A stretch of DNA of 64,000 nt from Dryas octopetala (taxonomy: Eukaryota; Streptophyta; Magnoliopsida; Rosales; Rosaceae): the NCBI GenBank assembly GCA_963921425.1, contig OY992835.1, positions 22,940,001 through 23,004,000 on the forward strand, given 5' to 3'. Both the position numbers and the translations under genes were made by a program. Numbering within the stretch: the stretch's first letter is position 1; every line of letters begins with the position of its first letter. Below, piece after piece: positions 1 to 11,799 of this stretch. The notes under the pieces are model-generated. The model did not search any database. It saw nothing but the letters and a program-made list of their open reading frames with translations, and was not told the origin of the DNA.

Positions 1-345
1 GAAAGTTGAAACACAAAATGGAGATTTTCTTTCATCCCTCAATCTCATATATCTTTGCTGTCTGCTGAAACCACGTACAGTCAGTACGTAGTGGAAACAA
101 AATTGTTGGGAGGGTGAAATGTGTTCAAAAAGTTGGTATATATACATATTGGACGATGAAAACAAATGAGCAGAGCAAGGTTTTCTTCTTCAATATGGTT
201 GTTGGAAATTAGGACTAAGTAAGGAGCGTCTCCACTTCATCTTCTATAATTTGTGGGACATATATTCATATATTGTACATAATATTTCACACCAAATAAA
301 ACTATTTGCATTAATTATTTTATATACTATATATTATTCTAATTA

Positions 346-1360
346 GGCTTAATTATTGATTTACCATTCAAAACTGTAACTCATTCCCACTTTGCCACCT
401 AAAAGTTTTTTTTGTCCCATATTATCACCTGTAACTTACATCCGTGTTCCATTTTATCGTGTTCCGTCAACAATTCCATTAAAAATGATGACCTGACCGT
501 TAATGCTGACGTGGCGCGCTGGATGTGCGCCACGTGTCACATCTTTTCTTGTATTTTCTGATTTTTTTTATTTTCCTATTTTTCTATTAACTTGTCTTGA
601 CTAGTACTAATTTACTATGGGGTCAAAATGCCAATTTTTCAGAAAATTTGAAAAGTCCAAATTTATTTATAGAAAATTAAAATACTCTAGACTTTTTGAA
701 AATTCATAGAAAAATTTCCCGAACTCCAAAAAATATGAGGTATACACCGTTAGTCTTCTAAAAACTAACAATAACTTTCTCGTGAACACTTGCTACCCAA
801 AAGACCTCTCGGTCTTAGAGGAAAATAAATTTTAGAAAAATTCTAGAATTTCTGTAAAGTTTCGAAATAATTCTCTAAAACAGGCTTTTGGTAATTTCCA
901 AAATATTTTTGAGAATTTGTCCAATAGTTTACTAAAATTCTAGAATTTATTTAATATAGGGTAATTTATTTTAATTTTTTAGAAATAAATTTGGACTTTC
1001 TAATTTTTTTAAAAAAAATTTAGAGGGCAAATTGGTAATTTAACATGATAGTAAATTATTGCTAGTCAAGACAAGTCTGGAGGAATTTTTTATGTATTTT
1101 TATGAGTTCGGAGCTATTTTTATTTAATTTTTAAAAAATAAAAAAATATGAAAATAAAAGCAAAGATGTGACACGTGGTGCACATCCAGTGCGCCACGTC
1201 AGCATTAACTGCCAGGTCATCATTTTTAACGGAATTGTTGACGGAACAAAGTAAAATGGGACACAAATGTAAGTTACAAGTGGTAATCTGAGATAAAAAA
1301 CTTTCAGGTAGTAAAGTGAGAATGAGTTACAGTTTTGGATGGTAAATCGATAATTAAACC
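346..1360. mobile_element. Foldback Mutator-like (MULE) non-autonomous element
   Basis: The two ends are long inverted repeats. About 200 bp at 346-546 is matched in reverse by about 1164-1360, with terminal bases GGCTTAATTATTGATTTACC on the left and GGTTTAATTATCGATTTACC on the complement of the right. The inner arms also pair: the CTTGTCTTGACTAG stretch near 591 reappears inverted near 1066, so most of the 1015 bp could fold back. It is flanked by TTCTAATTA (337-345) and TTTTAATTA (1361-1369), an 8/9 match, and a 9-bp target duplication with long G-starting inverted repeats is typical of Mutator-like elements. No transposase reading frame is present, so it is non-autonomous. Superfamily assignment is inference from the structure. 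Confidence 0.75.
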
Positions 1361-1369
1361 TTTTAATTA

Positions 1370-2748
1370 AAACGAAGATCTACTTGAGTAACTCTACTTG
1401 CGGATCGAGCCAAATAAGAGCAAATGGGTTACTTGATCGACCTCTTGAGTATTGTTGCATAGGAGTAACTACAACCTGATTGAAGAAAAGCCTCAAAAAT
1501 AAATAGACAACTAATTAATTCTCATTTTCCAAAAAGAAGAAGCCCACACCTTGCATCCATACAAAAAAAAAGAATAAAATTCCTGACTACTCCCAATTTT
1601 ATTAAAAGATGATGTACAAATTATGGTACTTTTCGCACTTAATTAATTGCAAGACATGACAACATTTTGATCATCACAATCAGAAATTAAGGGGAAGATG
1701 TAAGCATCTAGCTAATTGTATATTGTTTGCGTCTGGTGGAAATTACGAGAATTAAGGGGGATAAGGTTGCCTGCAAACTAAGAAAAATATATATGTATAG
1801 TGGAAATTTCATCCTCATTTGATGATTTGAAACATACTGCAATCTGTATTCATTAACCACTTGTAATAAGCTAAGCCTATCCATAACAGGACGTACACAT
1901 CTATTGTAATTTAATTCCAGTACGACTAGGTGCTTAATTTTGATGCATGGTTTCATTAATTAAGTAGTGATTAACTGAGCACATAAGACAATATGTTCTA
2001 GCTCATTTTCCCATTTATCATATGTTTTCGTGGTATGCCAAGTACGAATTATGAAGGACTAGTTTTCTTGATTATTTAGATAAATATATGCCACAAATAC
2101 ATATAAAAATATATATTATAATATGAATTAAGGACTCATTTTCCCATTTATTAATGATATATAAGTTTTCCTGGTAGACAAGTATGAACAGCTACAATTG
2201 GGGCCTTCTCTTATCCGTAGGTCCCCTCAGATATGACATAGGAATTAGGACATAATTGAATCATACAGATCCAAAAATTAATGTTGGTACGCAATTAAGC
2301 TACCCCATGACATGCTACACAATCCTACATTCCTACTAGCTAGTTTACATTAGAACTTACTACTGCTAAGGGCACGCTTGGTGGGTCCTGCAAATAGCCA
2401 AATAGAACCCAAAAGTCTCAACTTTGAAGGGAAACATTGACAAATTGTAGTCATTTTCTTCTGTTTGTTGACATCATTAATTTCTATTGGAAGATTAGTT
2501 TTCTGATAATTACCAATGACTTGAAGCATACCCAAAAAGTTCCCTCTGTTTTCAGAGACCTCTAGTTGTCTATGTGCTGTAATGTTGAAAATTAAGGAAA
2601 AAACCCACCCCTAATAAAACCGTGCTAAAATGGACAGATTTTCTTCTTTCAAATGATTGATGAGGCACAAAGAAAAAGCAAGATTAAGCAAAACACAAAA
2701 TCCTTGCAGCATATGCTTTTTGGTCTTTAATTAGATTTTGGCATAAAC
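1370..2748. other. Intergenic, no gene seen
   Basis: AT-rich sequence with only short open frames that lack recognisable domains. No RNA gene or repeat that I could support. Confidence 0.5.
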
Positions 2749-2765
2749 TAGCTAGTTGCAGTACT

Positions 2766-3301
2766 TTTTTTTTTTTGTTCTGCGTCGAAATAAGAATTGC
2801 ATTAAAAGAGCCAAAAGACATTGAGAATACAAAGTAAGAGCCCATAAGCCAAAAACATAAAAAATAGATAATAAGTGGCCCAAACAGTAAAGCCCATCTA
2901 AACAAAAAACCAAAACCTAGGCTAAAGAGGTGGGTCATGAGAGCCACTCCGCCAGTGGTTGGAAGCCAAGAAACACTGTGAGGTGAAAGTGAGCAAAACC
3001 CACAGAATCCCCAATATCTCATCGTGTCAACACCGAGCAAGAACCACATCCACCAAAGGAGCCAGAGAGACTCTAGAAAATAAAGAGTAACCGTAACCGA
3101 AGAAGATAAAGGTACGAACACCTGAGCCGAAGCGCACATCTTCCAGTGATATGACGACAACCACGATCCAACCATCATTACCAAAAGACGAAGATGCAGG
3201 CCGAGAGGCGGGAACAGGCGGAGGCAGCGAATGTCCGATGCTTGACGACGAGAAATTGAGAACGAAAACAAGGGGAGTAGAGATCTCCAAGTCTGAGCAT
3301 A
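2766..3301 (-). mobile_element. 5'-truncated LINE-like retroposon with 17-bp target duplication
   Basis: The segment is bracketed by two perfect copies of TAGCTAGTTGCAGTACT (2749-2765 and 3302-3318). It begins on the plus strand with a T run (2765-2776), which is the poly(A) tail of an element inserted on the minus strand. A long target duplication plus a poly(A) tail is the signature of target-primed reverse transcription. The minus-strand frame across it is hydrophobic and Trp/Phe-rich and I do not recognise a domain, so this is probably a 3'-terminal fragment. A SINE or processed pseudogene remains possible. Confidence 0.75.
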
Positions 3302-3598
3302 TAGCTAGTTGCAGTACTAGTTTAGTACTAGTGGGTAGTGCAGTACTAGCTAGTAATCAATTGATCTCCAATATTCAGTACCCCAAAAACCAAAAAGTTC
3401 ATGCCCATCAATATTTTTCTAATAGACAAAAGCATTAGCAACCGGCACTTTTGAACACCCAAATCACCAAGTGAGTCACTTTTGGCATCATGAAATGAAC
3501 TAGCTAGCTAGTATATAATTGGGCATCTGAGAAAGCACAAGGAGGAATCTTCCTCCTAAACCCATATGGGCATTATAGTCATTCAAAGGCCAATCCCC

Positions 3599-3606
3599 CT
3601 ATAAAT
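3599..3606 (+). promoter_or_regulatory. TATA box of the GDU-like gene
   Basis: CTATAAAT lies 85 bp upstream of the ATG at 3691, a normal distance for a plant TATA box and short 5' UTR. Assigned by motif and position only. Confidence 0.55.
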
Positions 3607-3690
3607 TGCTGAGCCACCAACATCATTTCTTTGCACCAATACCCTCCTAAGCAAAAACCCTTTACGAATTAGAAGTTAGAAACACAGAAA

Positions 3691-4047
3691 ATGAGGCCTT
3701 CAACTACTACTACAAGCACCAACAGCACCAGAGTCCACCACCACCCATGGAAGTCTCCAATACCTTACCTCTTTGGCAGCTTAGCCTTAATGTTGCTGCT
3801 CATCTCTGTTGCTTTGGTCATCCTTGTTTGCTCATACCGCAAACCCTCTAATTCTGACTCATCATCAGGCCATGAAGATGATGATCATGAAGATCAGAAG
3901 CCAACCTCAAAGCCCATGATAGTGTTTGAAAACATTGCAGTTGTCATAATGGCTGGGGATGACAAGCCCACCCACTTAGCTACAGAGCTCAGCACTTCAA
4001 CTAGTACCAGTACTTGTTTTTGCTCTTGCTCTTCTCAGCAAGTCTGA
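3691..4047 (+). CDS. GLUTAMINE DUMPER-like membrane protein
   Basis: A 118-residue single-exon gene. It has a Ser/Thr/His-rich N-terminus, one predicted membrane segment at about residues 24-48 (Leu/Val/Ile-rich, then a Cys-Ser-Tyr-Arg stop), an acidic cytosolic stretch at about 60-70, and the VIMAG motif at residues 85-89 followed by DDKPTHLAT. VIMAG is the hallmark of the plant GLUTAMINE DUMPER family, single-pass plasma-membrane proteins whose overexpression raises amino-acid export; VIMAG is needed for function and for interaction with the LOG2 ubiquitin ligase (family knowledge). Length fits the family (about 100-160). The C-terminus is Ser/Thr/Cys-rich. Which GDU paralogue it corresponds to cannot be decided here. 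Confidence 0.9.
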   Translation: MRPSTTTTSTNSTRVHHHPWKSPIPYLFGSLALMLLLISVALVILVCSYRKPSNSDSSSGHEDDDHEDQKPTSKPMIVFENIAVVIMAGDDKPTHLATELSTSTSTSTCFCSCSSQQV

Positions 4048-6793
4048 TCAGGGATTGATCATCATCTAGCTTGAAGACAACAATATCATAGAAATTAATT
4101 AGAAGTTTTGTTCTCTAATTAATCGTACATAGAAAATATTGAATTATATATTAATTGTATCCCTTTTAGTTGGTCTTTATTTCAATTGTTTCCAATCATG
4201 TTCTGTTTTCGTAGTTCTGTATTAGTGTTGGCAGCAATATGTAAATTGACTAGCTATGAGCTATAATACTAGTGCAAGTTGAATTGTTCTGAGCAATCGT
4301 AATCCAAATTTATATATTGACACTTGCTTTTCCCTCGAACCAAAATAAAATTATGCGTAAAAAATGGGATTTAACTGGTTCTAATCATATACTAACATGC
4401 ATGTGGGGTTCTGCATGTGTATGACCGGAAACATGCATTCATATATACGCTTTTTTATTAAGCGTGATCAAGTGAGTTCCAACTTTATTAAAATTGTGGT
4501 ACGTCTAACATATTCAATTTCATTTTGTGATTATATATATTAAGAAAATAAATCATTTGTACTACGTCCAAATGAGTTGCAACTCTAATATTGGTGCTTT
4601 AACTCTAACATACTATATTCAAAACACTTACTATTATGTACATGGACAAAAAAAGAGAGGAGTAAAATTAACATAGTTAATCATGATCAACTTGAAGAGC
4701 AATCTCTTACTTAGAAAAACCAAGGAAAGAGCCAATCTGTGGTATTGGGAGGTGGTGGTTGATGATCCTCATCTCATCTGGGTCTTATTGTCAATCCCAA
4801 GTCACACAAGTGTCTATATAATGTCGACATTGGAGAACAGAGCATCTGGGCATGTGAGTTTCCTTTGCTATTTTCAACTTAGCCTCCCCTTTATGTACAG
4901 TAGTACCCCAACACCAACAGTATTCGATCATTAACCACTTGCCGCTAGCTAATCGACCATGATTACTTTTGCTTTCGCTAAAAGTTGTTTTTTGTAGCTG
5001 ATTTTATATGTGTTTAGTGGGCAGACGCGGCGACTTGGAAACGCAAAAATAAGAATATAAGATAATGATGGCATAGTTGAATGGCTTTGCCTAAAGGGTT
5101 TCGGACACTGTGAGTAATGGGGGACATCAATTGAGGCTTCTTTTCAAACACCTCTTGTGCTATATTCTCCATCATACATATGGATATATTCCAGGGATAT
5201 TCCAGGTCAAAACCAGCTTCTATAACACTGTGCCATGGACAACCCTTGAGTCATATCACTCCCGTATGCATGGTGTACTTTGTACCTTGACACACAAACT
5301 TGAGTATATAACTTTTCTTTATCAACTTTAAATTACATCATTAAGTTGTTGGGTAATCCAATTAAAATAACAGTTGAATTACTCTTTTACACCCTATCAT
5401 CATTTAGTTAAAATAAATTCAAATATAAATATTAGATTCATTTTTAAAAATTTCGTTGAGAATGTGAGATCTTTCAAACTGTATTTTTAAATACATATTT
5501 ACTATAAGTTTCATTTATAAAAAAAATAAAAATTTGGAAACTACTTATTTGTAAGTGCAAAAAGAAAAAAGGGCAAGTGACAAATTGAAGAAAATAACTG
5601 TTTAGCCCCAACATATTGGGCCAAGTAAAGATGAATTTGGACAAAGCTGGAGCCCATATTCGATTTTGGGCTAAACCATTGGCTACGCTTAAACTCCCAA
5701 GTCAATCCAACCCAAACACGTTGAATGATTGCTTAACATGTTTGACAGTTTGAGTAGTCGAATAAAAAATGTTAGTGGAAAAACAAACCTAAACCCAAAT
5801 CCATCTTGTGTCTGACGCGTGCAGGCTTGCCCAAACCCAAAGCCAGGCGTGTGTCTGACGCGTGCAGGCTTGCTCACCACATTTCTCTTCTTCTAATGAC
5901 AACAATGTATGTTCTTTCACTTCCCAATCAAACAGTAATACTCCATTAATTCACAGACAGAGAGTGACAGATTTGTGAACAACCAGTCAACCATGGACAT
6001 AGAGAAAACAAAAACAGAATGGAGTAAGCATGCAAAATAATCACAGTTTGATTTGACTCTTAAAACTCTCTTTTAACCAACAATGTAATGTTTGTACCAG
6101 CACAGTGATAAATGAGATCCCAATTTGAACATGAAAGTTGCTTTCTTTTTTTCTTTGCTTCATACATAGTTACTATTTTCAACTTAGTGTAAGACTATTA
6201 TATTCAAACTGGGATTCCTGTATGATACAAGCATAAAATCCTGTCCTGTTTTAATCCCATTAACAAAGACAGAGTAGGCAGCAAACAAAGGATGGACAGA
6301 AGAAAAGCACTGAAACATTAGGAGGAATCCTCAGCATCCTGATCTAAAACCCCAAGACCCAGTTGGGTTCTCTGCATTTTATCTCGTAGAAAAAGACAGA
6401 ATTTATGTAGATACTCAACACTTTCATATTTAAGTAAGATGGGTTTTACATTCTCTCTAGTCGTAAAATGAGGTTATCTGTATTCTGCACTTGACTTTTC
6501 ATTTAAGATGAGTAGATGACAATGACAAAGTAAAAAGAATAATATTCTTTTAACGACCAAAAAACCAACCCCATATTATACTATTTGTCCTCCTTAAATG
6601 GAAGCTTCATGCCCTTTTGCACGAGATTTTTTAGCCCTGAAAATCTACCATTTCATCATTGATACAATTTACAATCATAGGAAGTTGTCTTCTGCTGGTT
6701 TTATAGAGTATTAATAGTCATAGCAATTACATAGGTGCATATGCCACAGTTCTTTCTAGCATCCATAGGCAGGCCTTTATTCCCTGCCATTTT

Positions 6794-6796
<3 letters not shown>
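4048..6796. other. Intergenic region between GDU-like and SOFL-like genes
   Basis: AT-rich with no supported gene. A perfect 24-bp direct repeat occurs at 5807-5830 and 5850-5873 (43-bp period, containing the palindrome ACGCGT). Several short open frames lack coding character. Confidence 0.5.

Positions 6797-6827
<31 letters not shown>
6797..6827. repeat. (CT)n microsatellite in the 5' leader of the SOFL-like gene
   Basis: About 15 CT units end three bases before the ATG at 6830. CT-rich 5' leaders are common in plants; length variation here could affect expression (inference). Confidence 0.9.
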
Positions 6828-6829
<2 letters not shown>

Positions 6830-6831
<2 letters not shown>

Positions 6832-7183
6832 GGACTTCAAACACTTTTTGGGCACAGAAGGATGTAGCAGCAGTGAATCAGGGTGGACAACATATATTGT
6901 CTCTCCCATGCAAGAAGATGATGCGGAATGCAGTGATATTGATGAGGAAATTGATGTTGACAACTACAATCACATTAGAAAAATTCACAAAGATGACAAT
7001 GAAAGTGATGATTCAATGGCTTCTGATGCTTCCTCTGGCCCAAGTCATCATCACCTTGTACGTTCTCGCAGTAAAGAAAGTCATGGCCCTGCTCGTTTCA
7101 AGCGTGAGAACAAGCAATCTAGGCACAAGAACACAGACAAACAAGAGAAGAAAACTGGTGAAAAGAGTACCAAAAGGAAGTAA
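6830..7183 (+). CDS. SOB FIVE-LIKE (SOFL) protein
   Basis: 117 residues as an uninterrupted frame. Two short conserved blocks identify the plant SOFL family: CSSSESGWTTYIVSP at residues 12-26, and the acidic DDNESDDSMASDASSGP block at about 55-71. The rest is low-complexity, ending Lys/Arg-rich (about 80-117), suggesting a nuclear protein. SOFL1/2 of Arabidopsis raise cytokinin levels and are linked to AHL/SOB3 hypocotyl control (family knowledge). The start was chosen because both motifs follow closely and the upstream frame is CT repeat. A GTAAGA splice-donor-like site overlaps the last codon (7180), so the true C-terminus could be longer through a downstream exon I could not place. Confidence 0.8.
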
Positions 7184-9093
7184 GAACTCGGTGCTGAATT
7201 TGACATTTGACGAGCGCACTTCTAGTGCTAGTCCTGCTCAAAGGGTACAAATCACAGTTGTTAATTAAAACAACAAGCTTGCAAGTGAGAAGAAGATGTA
7301 TACTCTTTTTTTGTATCTACAACTTCAAAAATGGAAGCATATATATTTCTCTTTTCTTTCACAGAACTTCATATTCTTCAACTTCCATCCTTCTTGCATA
7401 AGGTTAGGTTTTTTTACAACACATTCTTGCATCGAGGAATATATAATTAAGTTCATGAGATAATTGACTGGTATTATGTTCTGCAAACATATTAAAACAT
7501 GGTGTTTGCCTCAAATTCGTCAACTTTACTAGAAGAAAAGTCTAAATCAATATTGTTATTACTTAATACAGCTGAGGTAGCAGTAATTAAGGTGAGCAGG
7601 GGTTGAGATTGAGGAGAAAGATATTGTTCAGTCCTCATGCGCAGGGTAATTTTTTCAACAGTAATGCATTTTGTGTATGAGTGTTTGTGTCCCTGTGTCA
7701 TGTCTATATGAATCAAGAGTGTACATTTGTTGGAAAGAAGAAAGATCAAATGGCACACATATGGGTATTTACGAAAAAACTATAAAATCACCAATAAAAG
7801 CTTCCCAATTATGATGCAGTATGTGTATGCATACCAACAGGGTGTACATTGTGCTGGAAAGAAGAAAGATCAACATGAAAAAACAAAAGCCAACCGTAGA
7901 AAGACAAATGCCAACTATATATGGGTGCTAATTAAAGGTTTTGTTGTCACACAACAATTGGTAGAGTATATAGTACTGCCCCAGATGTGCAAGGCCAACA
8001 GCAAAGCAAATACCAAGTATGGGCTGTACTTTAACTTCAAAGAATATTTTAGCACATACAAAACAGAATCTGTCTGCAGTTAGATACTGCCCCACTATGT
8101 AACAATGAGAAGAATTTTGGCTGTACTTTTTAAAATAAAATTAGTGACCAGATGAACATTCCCAGTTGCTTATAAGTTCTAACAACAAAATCCTTGTCAT
8201 GAATTTTATCACGTTTAACTGACAAAGGAAATAGCTATTCCTGTAGTTAAACCTCAAACAAACATTTCTTTGGTGAAATGAGAGTTGAATTTGATAGAGA
8301 AACTGTGAAACATGTCTCTTGCCTTTGTCTTATTGTTCTTGTGTAAGTCATCACAGAGGATCAGGTCCTGAAAACCATCCCCACCAAGAGATTCCTGCTG
8401 TACTTTAGTATTTGGCAATATGGTTTGTTTAAACTGAAGAGAATATTAGTTCAAGTTTTGACAGGTGGAATACAGTTTTCTAGCTTAGAGTCAACCAAGA
8501 TAGAGTAGCGGTGTGGATAAATGTTCATGGTTGACAACCACTTTAGGCTTTCTGGACCCTATTGCACAGCTGTGGTGCCTCACCAGATTTGGGTTCGTTC
8601 ATTTAAAGTGAATTAGCACATGCCAGTCACATTATTCAGATTGTGAGGCACATTGACACCCCAAAAGCAAGTATTATCTGAGGAATATTTAGCAACAATA
8701 AGGTACATACATACAAGACAAGATAGGCAATCATGGGAAGAAAAATTTACTAAAATAAATAACTGCAGAAAATGAGAAATATAGAAACTTTTTTTTATTG
8801 ATTTTCATCTTCAAACATTGCATTTTACAGTACTACCCCCCAGTCCCCCACAGTACTTGAATACATCTTCCAAAACTAAAAAGGGACTGTGACGTGGACC
8901 AATATGCCAAAGGAAAGCACAACAAACCAAATCTAATGCACACTCCTAATTTCAAAGAAAACTGATAAACTAATATAGGGATAAATTTTCACGAAAAGGA
9001 GTTGGCAGAAGCTCTGCTCGGCATAAAATCCTCAGCAGAAATTATTGGGATAAAGGAGAGTTCTGCTTAAGTAGAATGCCACAGAAAATGGAC
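7184..9093. other. Intergenic region, SOFL-like to 6PGDH 3' end
   Basis: No gene supported. A diverged duplicated segment sharing GGAAAGAAGAAAGATCAA occurs near 7731 and 7855. The part next to 9093 is expected to be the 3' UTR of the minus-strand dehydrogenase. Confidence 0.45.
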
Positions 9094-10560
9094 TTAAATC
9101 TTTGACTGTTTAGCAATCTTGAACCATTCAGTATGGTAAGAACCTTCAATATCAATTCTTTCATACGTATGAGCACCGAAGTAGTCTCGTTGGGCTTGGA
9201 CCAAGTTAGCTGGCAGTCTCTCCCTTCTGTAGGTGTCAAAGTAAGCAAGACTAGCTGACATACCTGGGGTGCAGATACCTGAGTTGATAGCAAGGCATAC
9301 CACCCTTCGCCAGGCAGACTGTCGCTCAATGATCTCCTTCGAAAACTCTGGGTCCACAAGAAGGTTTGCAAGATCAGCATTCCTATCATATGCCTTCTTA
9401 ATTCTGTCGAGGAACACTGCCCGAATGATGCAGCCTCCCTTCCAAATCCTAGCCAATTCCCCCAACTTCAAGTCCCATCCCTTCTCAAGACTCTTTGCAC
9501 GGATCAGATTCATCCCCTGTGCATAACTGCATATCTTGGATGCATAAAGAGCTTTTCTCACATCATCAATCAACTTTGCCTTATCCACCTCTGGGGTTGT
9601 CAAGATATCACCAAAGCCACCTGCTTTGAACACTTTAGCAGCTTCAACCCTCTCTTCCTTTAACCCACTAAGGAACCTTGCATCCAAGGAAGATTCAATT
9701 GTAGGAGCTGCAATTGATAGTTCAGCAGCTTGCTGTACAGTCCATTTACCAGTACCCTTCATGCCAGTCTTGTCCAAAACCTTGTCAACCAAATATCCAT
9801 CTCCCTTATCATCCTTGATTCCAAATATATCTGCAGTGATTTCAATCAGGAAGCTCAGAAGCTCTCCCTTGTTCCATTCAGAGAAAACACTTTGCAGTTC
9901 CTCATTGGACAACTTCCCAACTGATTTCAGTACATCATAAGCCTCTGCTATCAGCTGCATATCACCATATTCAATTCCATTATGAATCATCTTAACAAAG
10001 TTACCAGACCCACCTTTGCCAATGTAAGTCACACAGGGACCACTGTCTGGAACTTGAGCTGACACCTTAAGAAGAATGTCTTCAATGTACTTATAGGCCT
10101 CAAAGGATCCTCCAGGCATCATAGACGGTCCATATCGAGCCCCCTCTTCACCACCTGAAACTCCCATTCCAAGGTAAAGAAGACCTAATTCAGCCATGGC
10201 TTTCTCCCTCCTCTCAGTGTTTTCGTACCACTCATTACCACCATCAATTATGCAGTCACCTTTCTCCAGGTAGACGGAGAGGGTCTTTATGGTCTGGTCA
10301 ACAGGCGCCCCAGCCTTGACAAGCATGATTACAACCCGAGGTTTTTGGATTGATTTGACGAAGGATTCAGGATCATGGAAGCCATAAAGGGGAAGATTTC
10401 CTTCCTTTTTAGCTCGCTCAACAGTCTCATCAACTTTGGAGGTAGTTCTATTATATACGGAAATGGGGAAGCCTTTCTCTGCAATGTTGAGGGCCAAATT
10501 TTGGCCCATGACAGCCAAGCCAGCAAGGCCAATTCTTATAGGGCTCTTGGGTGCAGCCAT
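9094..10560 (-). CDS. PGD2: 6-phosphogluconate dehydrogenase, decarboxylating (PGD2-type, C-terminal SKI)
   Basis: 488 residues in one intron-free coding exon. Converts 6-phosphogluconate plus NADP+ to ribulose 5-phosphate, CO2 and NADPH in the oxidative pentose phosphate pathway. The N-terminal Rossmann motif GLAGLAVMGQNLALN is at residues 11-25 and NRTTSK, where the 2'-phosphate of NADP is read, at 38-43. The family signature around IHNGIEYGDMQLI (192-204) includes the catalytic Lys190 and Glu197. There is no plastid transit peptide: homology starts at about residue 7. The last three residues are SKI, a PTS1-type signal; Arabidopsis PGD2 is known to be dual cytosolic/peroxisomal through such an end. 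Symbol assigned on that basis. Length matches plant enzymes (about 486). Confidence 0.95.
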   Translation of the reverse strand: MAAPKSPIRIGLAGLAVMGQNLALNIAEKGFPISVYNRTTSKVDETVERAKKEGNLPLYGFHDPESFVKSIQKPRVVIMLVKAGAPVDQTIKTLSVYLEKGDCIIDGGNEWYENTERREKAMAELGLLYLGMGVSGGEEGARYGPSMMPGGSFEAYKYIEDILLKVSAQVPDSGPCVTYIGKGGSGNFVKMIHNGIEYGDMQLIAEAYDVLKSVGKLSNEELQSVFSEWNKGELLSFLIEITADIFGIKDDKGDGYLVDKVLDKTGMKGTGKWTVQQAAELSIAAPTIESSLDARFLSGLKEERVEAAKVFKAGGFGDILTTPEVDKAKLIDDVRKALYASKICSYAQGMNLIRAKSLEKGWDLKLGELARIWKGGCIIRAVFLDRIKKAYDRNADLANLLVDPEFSKEIIERQSAWRRVVCLAINSGICTPGMSASLAYFDTYRRERLPANLVQAQRDYFGAHTYERIDIEGSYHTEWFKIAKQSKI

Positions 10561-10568
10561 CTTTTTGC

Positions 10569-11554
10569 CTGTTTAACATTTGGAATTGTTAGTGAGAGAA
10601 TGAGACTAGATCCATAAATTGGCAAAATATGAAAAGCAGATCTGAGAATCCTTGGTCCCAAAAAAATAAAATGTCAGGGTGATTTGATGAAATCTACGAA
10701 CTTCAATTTATAGGAGAATAGATCGTAAATAGAATTACACAAGGAACCATATGTGAATCTCTGAATGAAGTTCACTGATAAAGATTCTAATACCTAGATA
10801 CTAATTTTAGCAATGTATTGAAAAACATCAACAAGATTAAACATTAAGTATATGATGCCGAGATGGGTTTAAATTAAACTAACAAATCTAGAAAACAAAG
10901 ATAAAGCCCTCACTTCTGCAGTCCAATTGTAACAACAGAGTAAACAGATCCAAATATATCACACTTCTAATTCCTGACAATAGTCCAAGTGATCACTACA
11001 CTGAGTCTATCCATTAAAGCTAACCAAATCAAACGACACTCACTTATTCTTTCATTGTTTATAACAAAATTCAATCATACTAAAGGGATTAAGACACACA
11101 AGCAAGTGACATAGACGGACACAATTAACTCGATCTCAAAATTCTCGAACTCATCAACACAAATGAGTGGATGAACTAAAAAGCGTGATCTAACAAATCT
11201 GCAAACCCCTTCGACCAAAAAAAAAATTCTGCAAACTCCAAATAAGCACAGATCAATCTGAAACGCGCAACCATAGAAAACTAGAGTAAAGGGATTTACA
11301 TAAGCCAATAACACATAATGAAGCAAACATAGATCAGCAATTCGAAATCATAGAAACCAAAAAACAGCAACTCTCTGCTTGATTGCCCAAAAACCATAGA
11401 AAACCAATTGGGAATTTGAAAAAGCTTGAACTTTTAACGACAGTCATACAATATTATGCTTTACTTGCAAATACAGCGAGTTCTCAGCAACCAAGTAAAG
11501 TATAGCTATACAGGACCATTGTGATCAAAACCCAGAAAGCAAAAGAATCCAAAC
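10569..11554 (-). other. Probable 5' UTR (leader) intron of the 6PGDH gene
   Basis: On the minus strand the ATG is preceded by GCAAAAAG and a likely 3' splice site (CAG at about 10569-10571). A CAG/GTTTGG donor lies at 11554, giving a leader intron of about 986 bp. The span has no reading frame with domain similarity. The upstream exon would lie at about 11555-11800. Exact splice positions need transcript evidence. Confidence 0.5.
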
Positions 11555-11799
11555 CTGAAAGTTTTCTTCTCTAACCAAAGAATTGGACCGAAAATCAAAC
11601 GAAACTGAGCAAAACCCAGAAAATCAAAGATCTGGGTTTGGTAGACAAAAGTGGTTAATGATTGTGATTAAGATTAGAAAATGCAAGAAGGAAAGAAAGT
11701 GTTCACCTTTTAACAAAAGGTTTTTTTGTTTGGGACGCTTTGAAGTGAGTGGGTCAATTTTGGCCACTGCTTCAATTGGTTGGTGAGTTGGACAAGCCG

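Noticed and set aside
2684..3271. 195-codon minus-strand hydrophobic frame
   Set aside because: Spans the insertion with a duplicated target and ends in the poly(A) tail; it is retroposon sequence, not a host gene.
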